Counted from the stretch's first letter, positions 18,993 to 29,164 are shown. The stretch: DNA of 64,000 bases from Fimbriiglobus ruber (GCF_002197845.1 NZ_NIDE01000001.1:310001-374000); one strand, 5' to 3'. Notes: generated by a model from the sequence alone, not told the origin. Program-made: numbers and translations.

Positions 18993-21900
18993 ATGAATCC
19001 CATCGTTTTCGCAATGCGGCGGCCGTACGCGGTCATGGTCGGCGTTGTCGCCGTTGTCGTGGGGTCGGTCCTGGCGATGACGCGGACCAAGGTCGACGTC
19101 TTCCCGAGCTTGAACCAGCCGGTCGTCTACGTCTGTCAACCCTACGGCGGCATGACGCCCCAGCAGATGGAAGGGTTACTCACCAGCTACTACGAATTTC
19201 ACTTTCTCTACGTCGGCGGGATTCACCACATCGAGTCGAAGAACATCCAGGGAATGACGCTGCTCAAGCTCTATTTCCACCCCGGGACGGACATGGCGCA
19301 GGGGATGGCCGAGACCGTCGCCGCCGTCAACCGGGCCCGGTACATGATGCCGCCGGGGACCGTCCCGCCGTTCATCACGCGGCTCGATACCGGGAGCGCG
19401 GGCGTCGGGTATCTGGTGCTTTCGAGCGACACCAAATCGATCAAGGACATTCAAGACACGGCCACGCTCAAGGTACGGCCGATGTTCGCGAGCGTGCCGG
19501 GCATGTCCAGCCCGCCCGCGTTCGGCGGGAACCAGCGGGCGATCGTCATCACGGCCGACCCGGACAAACTCCGAGCCCAGAACATTACCGGCGAGCAATT
19601 GACCGAAGCCGTCATGCAAGGAAACGCGGTCACACCGTCGGGGAACATGCGGATCGGGGACGAGTTGTTTGTGGTGAGTTCGAACGCGATGGTCGGGGCG
19701 GACCCGCGGACGGAACTCGGGGCCGTTCCGGTGAAACTCGGCGATCAGCCCGTTTTCCTGCGAGACGTGGCCACGATCGAAGACGGGTCGGACATCACGG
19801 CCGGGTACAGTCTGGTCAACGGCCGGCGGTCGGTTTACATCCTCGTGACCAAGCGGTCGGACGCGTCCACCGTGAGCGTGGTCAACGAACTGAAGAAAGC
19901 CCTGCCGCGGATGCGGGAAGCCGCCGCCGGGGTCGACGTCGAATTCGCGTTCGACCAGTCGCCGTTGGTGACTAACGCCATGTGGGGGGTGGGGACGGAA
20001 GGGGCAATCGGTGCGGTACTCACCGGGTTGATGGTACTCATTTTCCTCCACGACTGGCGGACGGTCGTCGTCGTGGTCCTCAACATTCCGCTCGCGCTAC
20101 TGGCGTCCGTCTTCGCGCTGTGGGCGTCCGGGCAGACGATCAACCTGATGTCGCTGGGCGGTCTCGCCTTGGCCGTGGGCATCCTGGTCGACGAGGCGAC
20201 GGTCGAGGTGGAGAACATCCACACGCAATTGGAGCGGAACGATAACGTCGCCCGCGCGGTGCGGCGCGGGAACCAGGAGACCGCCGTCCCGCGGCTCCTC
20301 GCCATGCTGTGCGTGTTGGCCGTGTTCATCCCGTCGTTCTTCATGCAGGGGGCGGCCCGCGAGTTGTTCGTCCCCCTCTCGCTCGCCGTCGGGTACGCGA
20401 TGGTCGCATCATACCTGTTGTCCAGCACGTTCGTCCCGGTCCTCTGCGTCTGGCTGATCCGCCCGCACGCGCATCACGACACGGCTCACAAGACCGCCCC
20501 GCGGCCGGCCCTGTTCACCAAGTTTCAACGTGCTTATGAGCAAGTGCTCGGGCGGCTGCTCGCCGCTCGCTCACTCGTCGCCGTGGTCTACTTCGTGGCC
20601 GCGGCCGGACTGCTCGCGGGCCTGGCAACCGTGATCGGCACGTCCGTCTTCCCCGCGACTGATCAAGGGCAGTTTCAATTACGGATGCGGGCGCCGACCG
20701 GGACGCGGATCGAGCGGACCGAAGAACTGGGCCGGGAAGCCATCCGGTTGATCGAAGCGGAAGCCGGGCCGGGGAACGTGGCCATGAGCGTCGGCTACGT
20801 CGGCATGTTCCCGACGAATTACCCGATCCAGGCCGTCCACCAGTGGACCAGCGGGCCGGAAGAAATGATTCTGAAAGTCGCCCTCAAGGCCGAGAGCGGC
20901 ATCCGCGTCGAAGAGTTCAAATCCCGCCTCCGCGGCGTACTCCCGACTGCCCTCCGCGACTGGCTCAAGACCCGCTGGCGCGCCGAGGGCGTTTCTCCCG
21001 CGGAGTTGGACGTACGGGCCGCCGGGTTGCGGTTGTCGTTCGAGCCGGGCGACTTGATCAACGAGGTCATGAGTTTCGGCTCGCCGTCGCCGGTCGATGT
21101 GCAAGTCAGTGGACCGAAACACGAAGCCAACATGCACGTCGCCCGACGAATATTCGACAAGATGAACGAGGTGCCCGAGCTTCGCGACCTCCAAATCGCC
21201 CAGTCGCTGGAGTACCCGACGGTCGACGTGGTGATCGACCGCGAACGGGCCGCAACCCTCGGGCTGACGGCCAAGACCGTCGGCACTGCGATGATCCCGG
21301 CCACCGCGTCGAGCCGGTACATGAACCCGATTTACTGGCGGGACCCGGCCAGCGGGCAGGCGTACATTGTGCAAGTACAAATGCCGCCCGCGCGGATGGA
21401 CTCGCCGGCGGAAATCGGCATGATCCCGGTCCGCGGCGGCCGTCAGCGGACCGAGCCGAGCGCGGGCGATACCGGCATGATGGCTCACGCCGGGGCGGGT
21501 GGTGGGGCGGTTCTATTGCGCGATGTGGCGACGGTCCGCCGGGCCGACCCGACCCCGGGCGAGATCGACCGGTATAACATGCGGCGGCTCATCGGCATCA
21601 CCGCGAACATCGGGACGACCGACCTGGGCAAAGTCGGCCGCGGCGTGCGCCGGGCGATCGCGGCCGCGACGCGCGAAGAAATCGAAGCCCACTACTCAAC
21701 CCAGGCCAAAAAGCTTCGAGCCGACGACCCGGGAACCCCCGCGGCTATTCAAAAGCTGGAAAATCAGAAGTTGGCCGATCTCGCGGCCGGAAAGTTGCCC
21801 GGCGGCATCCTCGTCGACGTCCGCGGGCAGATCGAATCGCTCGACGTGGTGATGCGGAATCTGATGGTCGGGCTGGCGATCGCGATCCTCGCCATCTTCC

Positions 21901-22436
21901 TCCTCCTGACCGCGTACTTCCAATCGATCCGGCTCGCGATCGTCTCCGTGGCGGCGGTGCCGGCAACCCTCTGCGGGGTGGCTGTCGCCCTCGCGGCGAC
22001 GGGAACGACGCTGAATTTGCAGTCCTTCATGGGGGCGATCATGGCCGTCGGGGTGGCCGTGGCGAACGCGATTCTGTTGGTCACGTTCGCCGAGCGGAGC
22101 CGCATTCAGCACGGGCACGCCGTCCGCGCGGCCGCGGACGGCGGCGTCTCGCGCCTCCGCCCGATTCTGATGACCAGCGCGGCGATGGCGGCCGGGATGA
22201 TCCCGATGGCACTCGGGCTCTCGGAAGGGGGCGACCAAACCGCCCCGCTCGGTCGGGCTGTTCTTGGTGGAGTCGTTTTCTCGACGTTCGCAACGTTGTT
22301 CGCACTGCCGACGATTTTCGCCGTCGTTCAGCGAAGGGCGAGCGTCGCGTCCGCCTCTCTCGACCCGGACGATGCGGAAAGCACCCGGTACGACGTGGAC
22401 GCGGTGCGCCTATTCAACGACCAGAGTTCGAACTGA
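18993..22436 (+). CDS. RND efflux transporter permease (AcrB/HAE1-like)
   Basis: The product has 1147 residues, the expected size for an inner-membrane RND pump. The N-terminal helix (RRPYAVMVGVVAVVVGSVLA) is followed by the first porter domain. TM2-6 come at about 325-480, with the GGLALAVGILVDEATVEVENI helix carrying an acid of the proton relay type. A second porter half follows, then C-terminal membrane helices (LMVGLAIAILAIFLLLTAYFQS, FMGAIMAVGVAVANAILLV). An insertion with QAKKLRADDPGTPAAIQKLENQK lies in the second half. These pumps use the proton gradient to expel drugs or metals through an adaptor and an outer-membrane channel. Neither partner gene is adjacent. Confidence 0.92.
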   Translation: MNPIVFAMRRPYAVMVGVVAVVVGSVLAMTRTKVDVFPSLNQPVVYVCQPYGGMTPQQMEGLLTSYYEFHFLYVGGIHHIESKNIQGMTLLKLYFHPGTDMAQGMAETVAAVNRARYMMPPGTVPPFITRLDTGSAGVGYLVLSSDTKSIKDIQDTATLKVRPMFASVPGMSSPPAFGGNQRAIVITADPDKLRAQNITGEQLTEAVMQGNAVTPSGNMRIGDELFVVSSNAMVGADPRTELGAVPVKLGDQPVFLRDVATIEDGSDITAGYSLVNGRRSVYILVTKRSDASTVSVVNELKKALPRMREAAAGVDVEFAFDQSPLVTNAMWGVGTEGAIGAVLTGLMVLIFLHDWRTVVVVVLNIPLALLASVFALWASGQTINLMSLGGLALAVGILVDEATVEVENIHTQLERNDNVARAVRRGNQETAVPRLLAMLCVLAVFIPSFFMQGAARELFVPLSLAVGYAMVASYLLSSTFVPVLCVWLIRPHAHHDTAHKTAPRPALFTKFQRAYEQVLGRLLAARSLVAVVYFVAAAGLLAGLATVIGTSVFPATDQGQFQLRMRAPTGTRIERTEELGREAIRLIEAEAGPGNVAMSVGYVGMFPTNYPIQAVHQWTSGPEEMILKVALKAESGIRVEEFKSRLRGVLPTALRDWLKTRWRAEGVSPAELDVRAAGLRLSFEPGDLINEVMSFGSPSPVDVQVSGPKHEANMHVARRIFDKMNEVPELRDLQIAQSLEYPTVDVVIDRERAATLGLTAKTVGTAMIPATASSRYMNPIYWRDPASGQAYIVQVQMPPARMDSPAEIGMIPVRGGRQRTEPSAGDTGMMAHAGAGGGAVLLRDVATVRRADPTPGEIDRYNMRRLIGITANIGTTDLGKVGRGVRRAIAAATREEIEAHYSTQAKKLRADDPGTPAAIQKLENQKLADLAAGKLPGGILVDVRGQIESLDVVMRNLMVGLAIAILAIFLLLTAYFQSIRLAIVSVAAVPATLCGVAVALAATGTTLNLQSFMGAIMAVGVAVANAILLVTFAERSRIQHGHAVRAAADGGVSRLRPILMTSAAMAAGMIPMALGLSEGGDQTAPLGRAVLGGVVFSTFATLFALPTIFAVVQRRASVASASLDPDDAESTRYDVDAVRLFNDQSSN

Positions 22437-22536
22437 GCCGCGAAGATTGCCCTTCCGCTCGACGCGGCTCCGACGCTAGGATTCTGCCTTAAACCGGTCG
22501 GAACTGCTGGCGGTTGCCGACCGTAGGGCATGATAG

Positions 22537-23415
22537 ATGATGAAGTTGGTGAAGGCGATCATTCCGAAGTCCGTCCGCGCGCCGGTCCGGTGCGCGCTGG
22601 AAATCGCATACGCGAAGTCGACCAGGTCGTGGACGGCACGTTCCTGGATGTGTGACCTGCGCGACGCGTGGGACTGGGTTTGGGGCCGGCACGATCCGCT
22701 GACTCCCCCGCGGAAACTCGTGTTCGGCATTGGCGGCGGCTTTGAAGTCGGGCCGCGGTTCGTCCGCCACTTCCGCGAATTGGCGGGACTCCGCCCGGAC
22801 GAAGCCGTTCTGGATATCGGGTGCGGCGTCGGGCGGATGGCCCTCCCTCTGACGACCTATCTCTCACCGGCCGGGCGGTACGAAGGCTTCGACATTATGC
22901 GGCCGAACGTCGGGTGGTGCCGGGGCGCGATCACGCCGCGGTTCCCGAACTTCCGATTCCGCCACGCGGACATTTTCAACAACGAATACAACCCGCTCGG
23001 TAAGATTCGCGGTCGCGAGTTCCGCTTCCCTTACGCGGACGCGTCATTCGATTTCGCCTTTCTCACATCCGTATTTACGCACATGCTGCCGGACGAGGTG
23101 GCCCACTACTTGAGTGAGATCGGCCGCGTCCTGAAGCCGGGCGGCCGGTGTTTCGCGACCGTTTACCTGCTCAACGACGAATCGAATCGTCTCGTCGAAG
23201 CCGGACAAAGCAAATTTACCCTGTTTCCGCAAGAAGGTTTCCACCGCGTTCACAGCCAGGTGGTGCCCGAGGCGTGTGTGGCTTTGGACGAGAACTGGTT
23301 CGATAGGGCGACTTCCGCGGCCGGTCTTTCGGTCGATCGGCCGGCTTACTACGGCGCGTGGTCCGGACAAGAGAAGTGGACCGATTTTCAGGACATCGTC
23401 GTCTTGCGGAAATGA
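22537..23415 (+). CDS. Class I SAM-dependent methyltransferase
   Basis: This 292-residue protein carries the SAM-binding motif I VLDIGCGVGR at residues 91-100. The acidic residue EGFDI follows, then SFDFAFLTSVFTHMLPDEVAHYLSEIGRVLKPGGRCFATVY, the motif IV to post-III region. This is the Methyltransf_11/25-type Rossmann fold. The substrate is unknown. The 60-residue lead with basic and aromatic residues is longer than usual and may bind the acceptor. A GATAGATG stretch gives a poor ribosome site, and the start could be the second Met. Confidence 0.85.
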   Translation: MMKLVKAIIPKSVRAPVRCALEIAYAKSTRSWTARSWMCDLRDAWDWVWGRHDPLTPPRKLVFGIGGGFEVGPRFVRHFRELAGLRPDEAVLDIGCGVGRMALPLTTYLSPAGRYEGFDIMRPNVGWCRGAITPRFPNFRFRHADIFNNEYNPLGKIRGREFRFPYADASFDFAFLTSVFTHMLPDEVAHYLSEIGRVLKPGGRCFATVYLLNDESNRLVEAGQSKFTLFPQEGFHRVHSQVVPEACVALDENWFDRATSAAGLSVDRPAYYGAWSGQEKWTDFQDIVVLRK

Positions 23416-23440
23416 GCGTATGGTCGCTGAGACGAAGAAA

Positions 23441-23465
23441 GCCCGCCGGGTCCGACCCGACGGGC
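23441..23465. terminator. Hairpin between convergent genes
   Basis: GCCCGCCGGGTC pairs with GACCCGACGGGC with one mismatch around a single-base turn, flanked by AAAG on the left. It lies between the methyltransferase and the YciE-like gene and can end both. Confidence 0.6.
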
Positions 23466-23491
23466 TCACGAAGTCGCGACGTCTTCCGTTT

Positions 23492-23986
23492 TTATGCGTG
23501 AACCGCCAGATGGTTGACTTGCGTCTCGGCGATCCGGGATAGCGTTTCGTCGGCTTTCTTCTCTTCGTCGAGCGTTTCGTGCAACGCGACGGCGATGTCG
23601 GAGTAGCCCAACCGCTTGGCGAACGCGCAGAGCGCCCCGTAGAGGGCCATTTCGTAGTGTTCCACCTTTTGTGCGGCGGCAATCAAGCCGGCGTCTTGAA
23701 CCTCGGGTTCGAGTCCCAGTCCGATGATCTCTTCGCCTTCTTCGACTAGCCCTTGCATTGCCTCACAGGCGTTGCCGGACGGCGAGCAGTTGAGCTGATC
23801 GCACACGTGTTTCAGACGGCTCACGTGGTTTCTGGTTTCGGCGAGGTGGTGTTCGAATCCCGCCCGTAGATCCTCGGAATGCGACGCCTTCGCCATTTTC
23901 GGCAAGGCTCGCAACAACTGAGTTTCGGCACTGTAGGCGTCTTGAAGTTGGTTCACGAACAAGTCGTACATGGATTTGGCGGCCAT
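23492..23986 (-). CDS. YciE/DUF892 ferritin-like protein
   Basis: From the ATG at 23986, with GGGAG ahead, the product has 164 residues. It opens with MAAKSMYDLFVNQLQDAYSAE, the DUF892 start. Helices follow with ALPKMAKASHSEDLRAGFEHHL, ETRNHVSRL and KVEHYEMALYGAL, whose Glu and His positions fit a di-metal four-helix bundle of the ferritin superfamily. Members such as YciE/YciF are stress-induced and of unclear chemistry. An 18-codon upstream extension of the frame lacks a ribosome site. It stands alone. Confidence 0.88.
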   Translation of the reverse strand: MAAKSMYDLFVNQLQDAYSAETQLLRALPKMAKASHSEDLRAGFEHHLAETRNHVSRLKHVCDQLNCSPSGNACEAMQGLVEEGEEIIGLGLEPEVQDAGLIAAAQKVEHYEMALYGALCAFAKRLGYSDIAVALHETLDEEKKADETLSRIAETQVNHLAVHA

Positions 23987-24151
23987 GGTCTGCTCCCGGA
24001 AAAGAGAGTTCGAGAAGCGAAACAGAGGTGAACAAAACAAACTGTCGCTGTCGGGAATCGCTCGCGTCGATGCCGATCCCCGAACAGCAACGGCTCCTAA
24101 CTCGACCAGAGTGGTACGCCTCGAATCGTTCGTCGCCCCGAGCCCTGGACT

Positions 24152-24403
24152 TCACGCAACGGCGTGTGCGACTCGCGACGACCGTCGGGTCGGCAGCGGC
24201 AGATCGTCTTCGCCTTCGTCCGCGACCGGGGTGCCGATGGAAATCAGGAGGCGGCCGAAGCCTTCGTCCGAAACGCCCAAAAACTTCTCCCAGTTCAGTC
24301 TCGAGAACTGCCGCGCTTCTTCGCGCGACCGACCCACGTTTTCCTCGTTCTTGAGAAACCAGATATATGCCGAGAACTGGGCTGATAGTTGAAGCGGATT
24401 CAT
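24152..24403 (-). CDS. Small hypothetical protein
   Basis: The ORF gives 83 residues starting MNPLQLSAQFSAYIWFLKN, followed by SREEARQFSRLNWEKFLGVSDEGFGRLL and a polar tail. The first 60 residues look like a folded helical protein; the family is not recognised. It lies on the same strand as the YciE-like gene, 165 bp upstream of it, and may share a stress-related role (weak inference). Confidence 0.5.
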   Translation of the reverse strand: MNPLQLSAQFSAYIWFLKNEENVGRSREEARQFSRLNWEKFLGVSDEGFGRLLISIGTPVADEGEDDLPLPTRRSSRVAHAVA

Positions 24404-24922
24404 CGGTCCTCCGTCAACGGATGGAGTTCAATCGAATCACGAGAAATCGTTCCGTTTTCATTCTCGTGGAAGTCGAATGGTTATAAGCATTTCGCGCGCC
24501 GCTTCATATTCAAAGCAGGTCTGAAGTAGGATTTTTGACAAAGCCAGGTGATAGGTGTCGCGCGTGCCGTGCTTTACGGCACAGGTGGGTTCCGCAATGC
24601 GTTCTCTTTGCCAGAATCTGAAATTGTAATCATTACGAACTGGCTGAAGCATCTACCGCGAAAGTCGTGCTGCCCTATCGTCGCAAGTTATTCATATTTA
24701 TCATTTTGCGATTGGGCGATCCGTTTGCGTCTTCACCCTGGATTCACACGATTTCCCATTGATCCCAGTTTGACGAGGTATTCACAATTCTGCGCGGTCC
24801 GCTGCTTTTTTGAGTCAAGTGCGCGGCAGTTCGCGCAATTTGTGGGTGAGAACGTCTGATTTGGTAACACGGGCTGAGTCGATAATCCGGGTAGTAACCG
24901 TGATGCCGAGAGGATGGATTCC
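24404..24922. other. AT-richer intergenic region
   Basis: About 500 bp upstream of the export lipoprotein hold no convincing gene. A plus-strand frame at 24548-24859 gives unlikely, Cys/Phe-rich protein without a ribosome site. Regulatory sequence for 24923 must lie here, but I cannot place it. Confidence 0.5.
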
Positions 24923-25846
24923 ATGAAAGCGTTCGCGCGTCTGTTGCCCGCCGCCGTATTCCTTGCGGCCCTCAGTACGACCGGATGCGGCAGTTCGCTC
25001 GGGCAGTCGTTCGGGCTGTCCGCCCCGCAACATAAATTGCTGGACGAAGCCAAGCAGTTCCGTGCCGTGCAACCCCCGGTCGCACCGCGGGAACTCGCCA
25101 AGTCGTTACACAACACGTACATCGTCGAAGCCGGCGACGTGTTGCTCGTTCAACCGGTCGAATTCGACGCCCCGATCCGCCTCGGGGGCGACCAGACGGT
25201 CTTCTCGGACGGCACGATCGACCTCGGGAAATATGGCCGCCCGGTCGTTGCGGGAAAGACCCTTCCGGTTATCCAGGGCGAAATCCAACAGATCATCCGC
25301 GAGAAGGAAAAGGCCCAGCCCAAGGATAAGGCTGACGCCGACCCGATGACGTTCGCGATCACGGTCCGCCTCGTCAACCGGGTGAGCAAGGTCTACTACG
25401 TTCTTGGTGAAGTTAACGCGCCAGGAGCCTTCCCGATCAACGGACGCGAGACCGTTCTCGACGCGATCATCGCCGCCGGCGGGTTGACCCGTCAGGCCTC
25501 CGAGAAGAACATCATCGTCTCACGCCCGACCCAGCCGGACGGTTGCCGCATCGTGTTTCCGGTCTGCTACCCGCAGATCGTCCAACTCGGGGACACGACG
25601 ACGAACTATCAACTCCTGCCGGGCGACCGCGTGTTCGTGCCGGGGCGGTCGTTTACGGAAGACTTGTGTCAGAGCAAGAAGAAAGATTGCCCGCCGTGTA
25701 ACCAACGTCAGATTCCGTGCAACGGTCCGTCGTGCGGCGCTGCCGGGGCGGGCTACGCCCTCCCGGGCACACCGGATGCGGTCCCGACGACGGCCCCCGG
25801 CGTTCTCCCGGTCGCCCCGGCGCCGGCGCCTGTCGTGGGTAAGTAA
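24923..25846 (+). CDS. Polysaccharide export lipoprotein (Wza/SLBB type)
   Basis: From the ATG at 24923 (GAGAGGA about nine bases ahead; an ATG at 24914 is the alternative) the product has 307 residues. A lipobox signal peptide (AAVFLAALSTTGCG) puts it in the outer membrane. The Poly_export domain reads YIVEAGDVLLVQPV, then DGTIDLGKYGRPVVAGKTL, and an SLBB domain reads YYVLGEVNAPGAFPINGRETVLDAIIAAGGLT. The C-terminus has a cluster of cysteines (CQSKKKDCPPCNQRQIPCNGPSCG) and then a Pro/Ala tail. Wza-like proteins form the export channel for extracellular polysaccharide. Wzc-like and glycosyltransferase partners are absent nearby. The cysteine cluster is unusual. Confidence 0.85.
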   Translation: MKAFARLLPAAVFLAALSTTGCGSSLGQSFGLSAPQHKLLDEAKQFRAVQPPVAPRELAKSLHNTYIVEAGDVLLVQPVEFDAPIRLGGDQTVFSDGTIDLGKYGRPVVAGKTLPVIQGEIQQIIREKEKAQPKDKADADPMTFAITVRLVNRVSKVYYVLGEVNAPGAFPINGRETVLDAIIAAGGLTRQASEKNIIVSRPTQPDGCRIVFPVCYPQIVQLGDTTTNYQLLPGDRVFVPGRSFTEDLCQSKKKDCPPCNQRQIPCNGPSCGAAGAGYALPGTPDAVPTTAPGVLPVAPAPAPVVGK

Positions 25847-25873
25847 ACGGCCGGAGTGAATACGAACGGATAA

Positions 25874-25904
25874 AGAGCCGGCCACTGATCAAGTGGCCGG
25901 CTCT
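25874..25904. terminator. Bidirectional terminator
   Basis: A perfect 13-bp stem (AGAGCCGGCCACT with AGTGGCCGGCTCT) with a 5-base loop is followed by GTTTATT. It lies between the export lipoprotein and the convergent PSCyt1 gene. Confidence 0.85.
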
Positions 25905-25906
25905 GT

Positions 25907-28900
25907 TTATTCAACCACGGCGAACTCGTTCGTCTCCAAAAGTAGATGACACCATGCGGCCCACGCTTCGCGCGTGCTGTCGCTCACTTTCAGGAATTCG
26001 AGCCCGATCTTTCGCTCGTCGGAGGTGGCGGCGCGGCCGAACACGACGCGGGCTGCGAAATCGAGCCGGTCGGCGTCGGCGCCCGGTTGCCCCAGAACGC
26101 GGGCGGCGAGTGCGGCGGCTTGCTTCTTCACGAACGGGTGGTTCATCAGGAACAGGGCCTGCGGCGCGACGGTCGAGACGGTCCGCTTTTCGACCGGGGA
26201 CGTGCTGTCGGCCGCATCGAATAGGGGGCCGAAGCCGGTCCGGTCGGACCGGATCGTCATCAGGTACAACGAGCGGCGGGGCGCGTTGAAATCGCGGGTT
26301 GCCAGACCGCCGCGGGCGGAGTCGAGTTTGCCCGCGACGAAGAGCAGGCTGTCGCGAATCGCCTCGGCTTCGAGCCGGTGCCGGGGGTACCGGCCCCACA
26401 ACTTGTTGTCCGGGTCGGCGGCGAGAGTCGCCGGATCGGCGGCCGCGGACTGCCGGTATGTGGCGGTGAGAAGGAGCCGCTTGTGAAATGCTTTAAGCGA
26501 CCACCCGCCGTCCACAAGTGTGCGGGCGAGGTAATCGAGTAATTCCGGGTGGGTCGGCCGCTCGCCGAGCGCGCCGAAATTGCTGGGCGTCCGCACGAGA
26601 CCTTCGCCGAAATGGAACTGCCAGACGCGGTTCGCGATCACGCGAGAAGTCAGCGGGTGGTCGGCCCGGGTAATCCAGTCGGCCAGTTCCTTCCGCCCGC
26701 TGCCCGTCTGGATTTCGGGCGGGTTGGCTACGTGGATGACCGCGGGGAAGCCTCGCGAGACGAGATCCCCGAGGCGGTCGTACCGCCCGCGCAGATGGAC
26801 CTTGACGTCGTGTATGCCGGCGTGCGGACTGCCCGGGACGCCGCCGTCCTGGGCGCCGTTGGCGAGTGATCGCGGCGCCGCCAGTTCTTTCTTGAGCCCG
26901 GCAATCTCGGTCCGTATGCGGTCCACGGCGGCCCGGCCTTCTGGCGTGTCGAGGTCGCTCAGGTCGCCGGTCGCCGGGATGAACGGCGCGCCCCCGGCGG
27001 CCGAGATCACCGCGGCCGTCTCGCGGGCGGCGCTTTCCAGTGCGGGGCGGGTGCGCTTGCCACTGACGGTATCGGCGCGGGCGGTCGCCCACTTCGCGAG
27101 CGCGCCGGCGACCGCGGGCGGCAGTGGCGGTGTCGAGTCGCGGACGTCTTCGACCGTCCACGGTCCGACTTTCGCGGGGCCGGACGGAATCGCGGCCACC
27201 CAGTCGGCCGCGGCGTTCCACTTCTGCGCCCCCTGCGAGACGACGAATTCCAGGCCGGTCGTGTCGCAGGTGTATTCCGCGCGGCGTTTCACCACCAGTT
27301 CGATCCGGTCGCCGGGCGAGACGTGCGTGGTGAGAATCTTGGCCCGGCCGAATTCTTCCGCGCGGCCGTTGTCGATCGTCCCCGCCGCCAACGAGGCGGC
27401 GCCGCCGGGGACCGGGATCACCCTCAGTTCCCAGGTCACGCCGTCGCCGCAGGACGCGTCGAGGTCGGTCAGTTTCCCGCGGAGTTCGATGCTTCCCGCG
27501 ACCGGGCTGGTCCAGACGAGGGCGACGTCCGTCGCCGACCCGGGGTGGGCCGCGATGGTTTTTGGGGGCATCGCGAGTGTCGAGACGTGGGCGACGTTCC
27601 CGCTCACGTTCACCGTGAACGAGAAGCACTCGGCGTGATTCCGCCAGACGTGGAGCCCTTTTATTCCGAGGGCGTCGGGGAGGTGGGTTCCGAGGAGAGT
27701 GCCCGGGGCCGTTTTGACCGTACCTCGGCAGAGGCGGAGCCAGCGGGGGTTGAGGTTCTTGGCCTTCGCGGCCGCCGCGAGGGCCGCCGGATCGGTCAGA
27801 TCGTGTGCGGCGAGCAGGTGGGCGGGCAGCTGGTCCCGGAACCGCTGCTTCGCCCGTTCTCGCTGGGTGACGAGAGCGGCCGTTAGCGCTTGTTCAAGGT
27901 CCTTCAACTGCCGCTCGCGGTCTTCGCGCTGCCGGACGAGCGTCGCGGTTTCGAGAGGAATGCGGAGCATCGGCGGGCCGTCGGTCTTCAGTCCGACGCT
28001 GGGTAGGATGTGAGTACTGAAGAAGATGCCCGCGAGCCGGTAGTAATCGCGCGTCGCGATCGGGTCGAACTTGTGGTCGTGGCACCGGGCGCAGGCAATC
28101 GTCAGCCCGAGCAGAGAGCGGCCCACGACGTCGATTTGGTCGTCCACAATGTCGGTCAGGAGTTTGTCCTTGTCCGCGTCCCCGCCACCCCAGTTGCCGA
28201 GTGCGAGCATGCCCGTCGCGACGATGCCGTCGGGCCGCTCGGCTTCCGGGAGTGGAAGAAGGTCGCCGGCGAGTTGCATGCGGACGAACTGGTCGTACGG
28301 CAGGTCGCGGTTGAGGGACGCAACCACCCAGTCCCGATACCGCCACGCGTCGAGGCAGTCGTGATCTGATTTGCCGGTAACACGCGAGTCGAACGAGTCA
28401 CAGTACCGAACGAGATCGAGCCAGTGGCGCCCCCAGTGTTCTCCGTAAGCGGGCGACGCGAGCAGGTTGTCGATTACCTTTTCGTAAGCGTTGGGGGTCG
28501 TGTCCGCGACGAACGCCTCCACGGCTTCAGGAGTTGGCGGCAGGCCGGTCAAGTCGAAGGTCACGCGGCGAATGAGGGTACGGCGGTCGGCCGCGGGGGC
28601 GGGCTTCAATCCGCGGGCTTCCAATTTCGCGAGGACGAAGCGGTCGACCGGGTCGCGCGGCCACGAGGTATTCTTGACTTGAGGCGGTTCCGAACGCACG
28701 ACGGGTTGAAACGACCAGTGCGACCCGGACCCGGCCAACGTTGACTTCGCGTCCCGCCCGAGAAGTGGCGCGTCATAGGGCGCCCCCAGGTCGATCCACT
28801 CGGCGATCGTTTTGATAGCCGATTCGGGTAACTTGTCCGCGTTTTCAGGCATATCCGGCATTTTTTGGTGGGCGACGAGTTGGTACAGCAGGCTCCCCTT

Positions 28901-29164
28901 CGCGTCGCCCGGTACGACCGCGCGGCCGTGTTCCCCGCCCTTCAGCGCCGCGTCGCGGGTCGCCAGGTCGAACCCGGCCTCGGTCTTCTTACCCCCGTGG
29001 CAACGGAGACAGTTTTTGACGAATACTTCGCGGACACGCGATTTGAATAGCTCCGTGCCCCGCGTCATTTTCGCGGCGTGGTCGGCCGGGACCGGGTCGG
29101 CACACCTGGCGGTCGAAATCCATGTCAACCAAATACACAGGGCAAGAGCGAAGGCCCGCGACAT
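25907..29164 (-). CDS. PSCyt1 / DUF1549 / DUF1553 planctomycete protein
   Basis: From the ATG at 29164 the product has 1085 residues with a signal peptide (MSRAFALALCIWLTWISTARC). The order is the same as in the gene at 1904: a cytochrome module with CLRCHGGKKTEAGFDLATR, DUF1549 (DPVDRFVLAKLEARGLKPAP, VTFDLTGLPPTPEAVEAF), CARCHDHKFDPIA, a long middle of about 350 residues, and DUF1553 (HPLTSRVIANRVWQFHFGEGLVRTPSNFG). Unlike the gene at 1904 it has no DUF1501 neighbour. The frame extends 39 codons upstream without a credible start. The reaction is unknown. Confidence 0.92.
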   Translation of the reverse strand: MSRAFALALCIWLTWISTARCADPVPADHAAKMTRGTELFKSRVREVFVKNCLRCHGGKKTEAGFDLATRDAALKGGEHGRAVVPGDAKGSLLYQLVAHQKMPDMPENADKLPESAIKTIAEWIDLGAPYDAPLLGRDAKSTLAGSGSHWSFQPVVRSEPPQVKNTSWPRDPVDRFVLAKLEARGLKPAPAADRRTLIRRVTFDLTGLPPTPEAVEAFVADTTPNAYEKVIDNLLASPAYGEHWGRHWLDLVRYCDSFDSRVTGKSDHDCLDAWRYRDWVVASLNRDLPYDQFVRMQLAGDLLPLPEAERPDGIVATGMLALGNWGGGDADKDKLLTDIVDDQIDVVGRSLLGLTIACARCHDHKFDPIATRDYYRLAGIFFSTHILPSVGLKTDGPPMLRIPLETATLVRQREDRERQLKDLEQALTAALVTQRERAKQRFRDQLPAHLLAAHDLTDPAALAAAAKAKNLNPRWLRLCRGTVKTAPGTLLGTHLPDALGIKGLHVWRNHAECFSFTVNVSGNVAHVSTLAMPPKTIAAHPGSATDVALVWTSPVAGSIELRGKLTDLDASCGDGVTWELRVIPVPGGAASLAAGTIDNGRAEEFGRAKILTTHVSPGDRIELVVKRRAEYTCDTTGLEFVVSQGAQKWNAAADWVAAIPSGPAKVGPWTVEDVRDSTPPLPPAVAGALAKWATARADTVSGKRTRPALESAARETAAVISAAGGAPFIPATGDLSDLDTPEGRAAVDRIRTEIAGLKKELAAPRSLANGAQDGGVPGSPHAGIHDVKVHLRGRYDRLGDLVSRGFPAVIHVANPPEIQTGSGRKELADWITRADHPLTSRVIANRVWQFHFGEGLVRTPSNFGALGERPTHPELLDYLARTLVDGGWSLKAFHKRLLLTATYRQSAAADPATLAADPDNKLWGRYPRHRLEAEAIRDSLLFVAGKLDSARGGLATRDFNAPRRSLYLMTIRSDRTGFGPLFDAADSTSPVEKRTVSTVAPQALFLMNHPFVKKQAAALAARVLGQPGADADRLDFAARVVFGRAATSDERKIGLEFLKVSDSTREAWAAWCHLLLETNEFAVVE

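Noticed and set aside
24548-24859. A 103-codon plus-strand frame upstream of the export lipoprotein
   Set aside because: Unlikely composition, rich in Cys, Phe and Arg, without a ribosome site or family resemblance.
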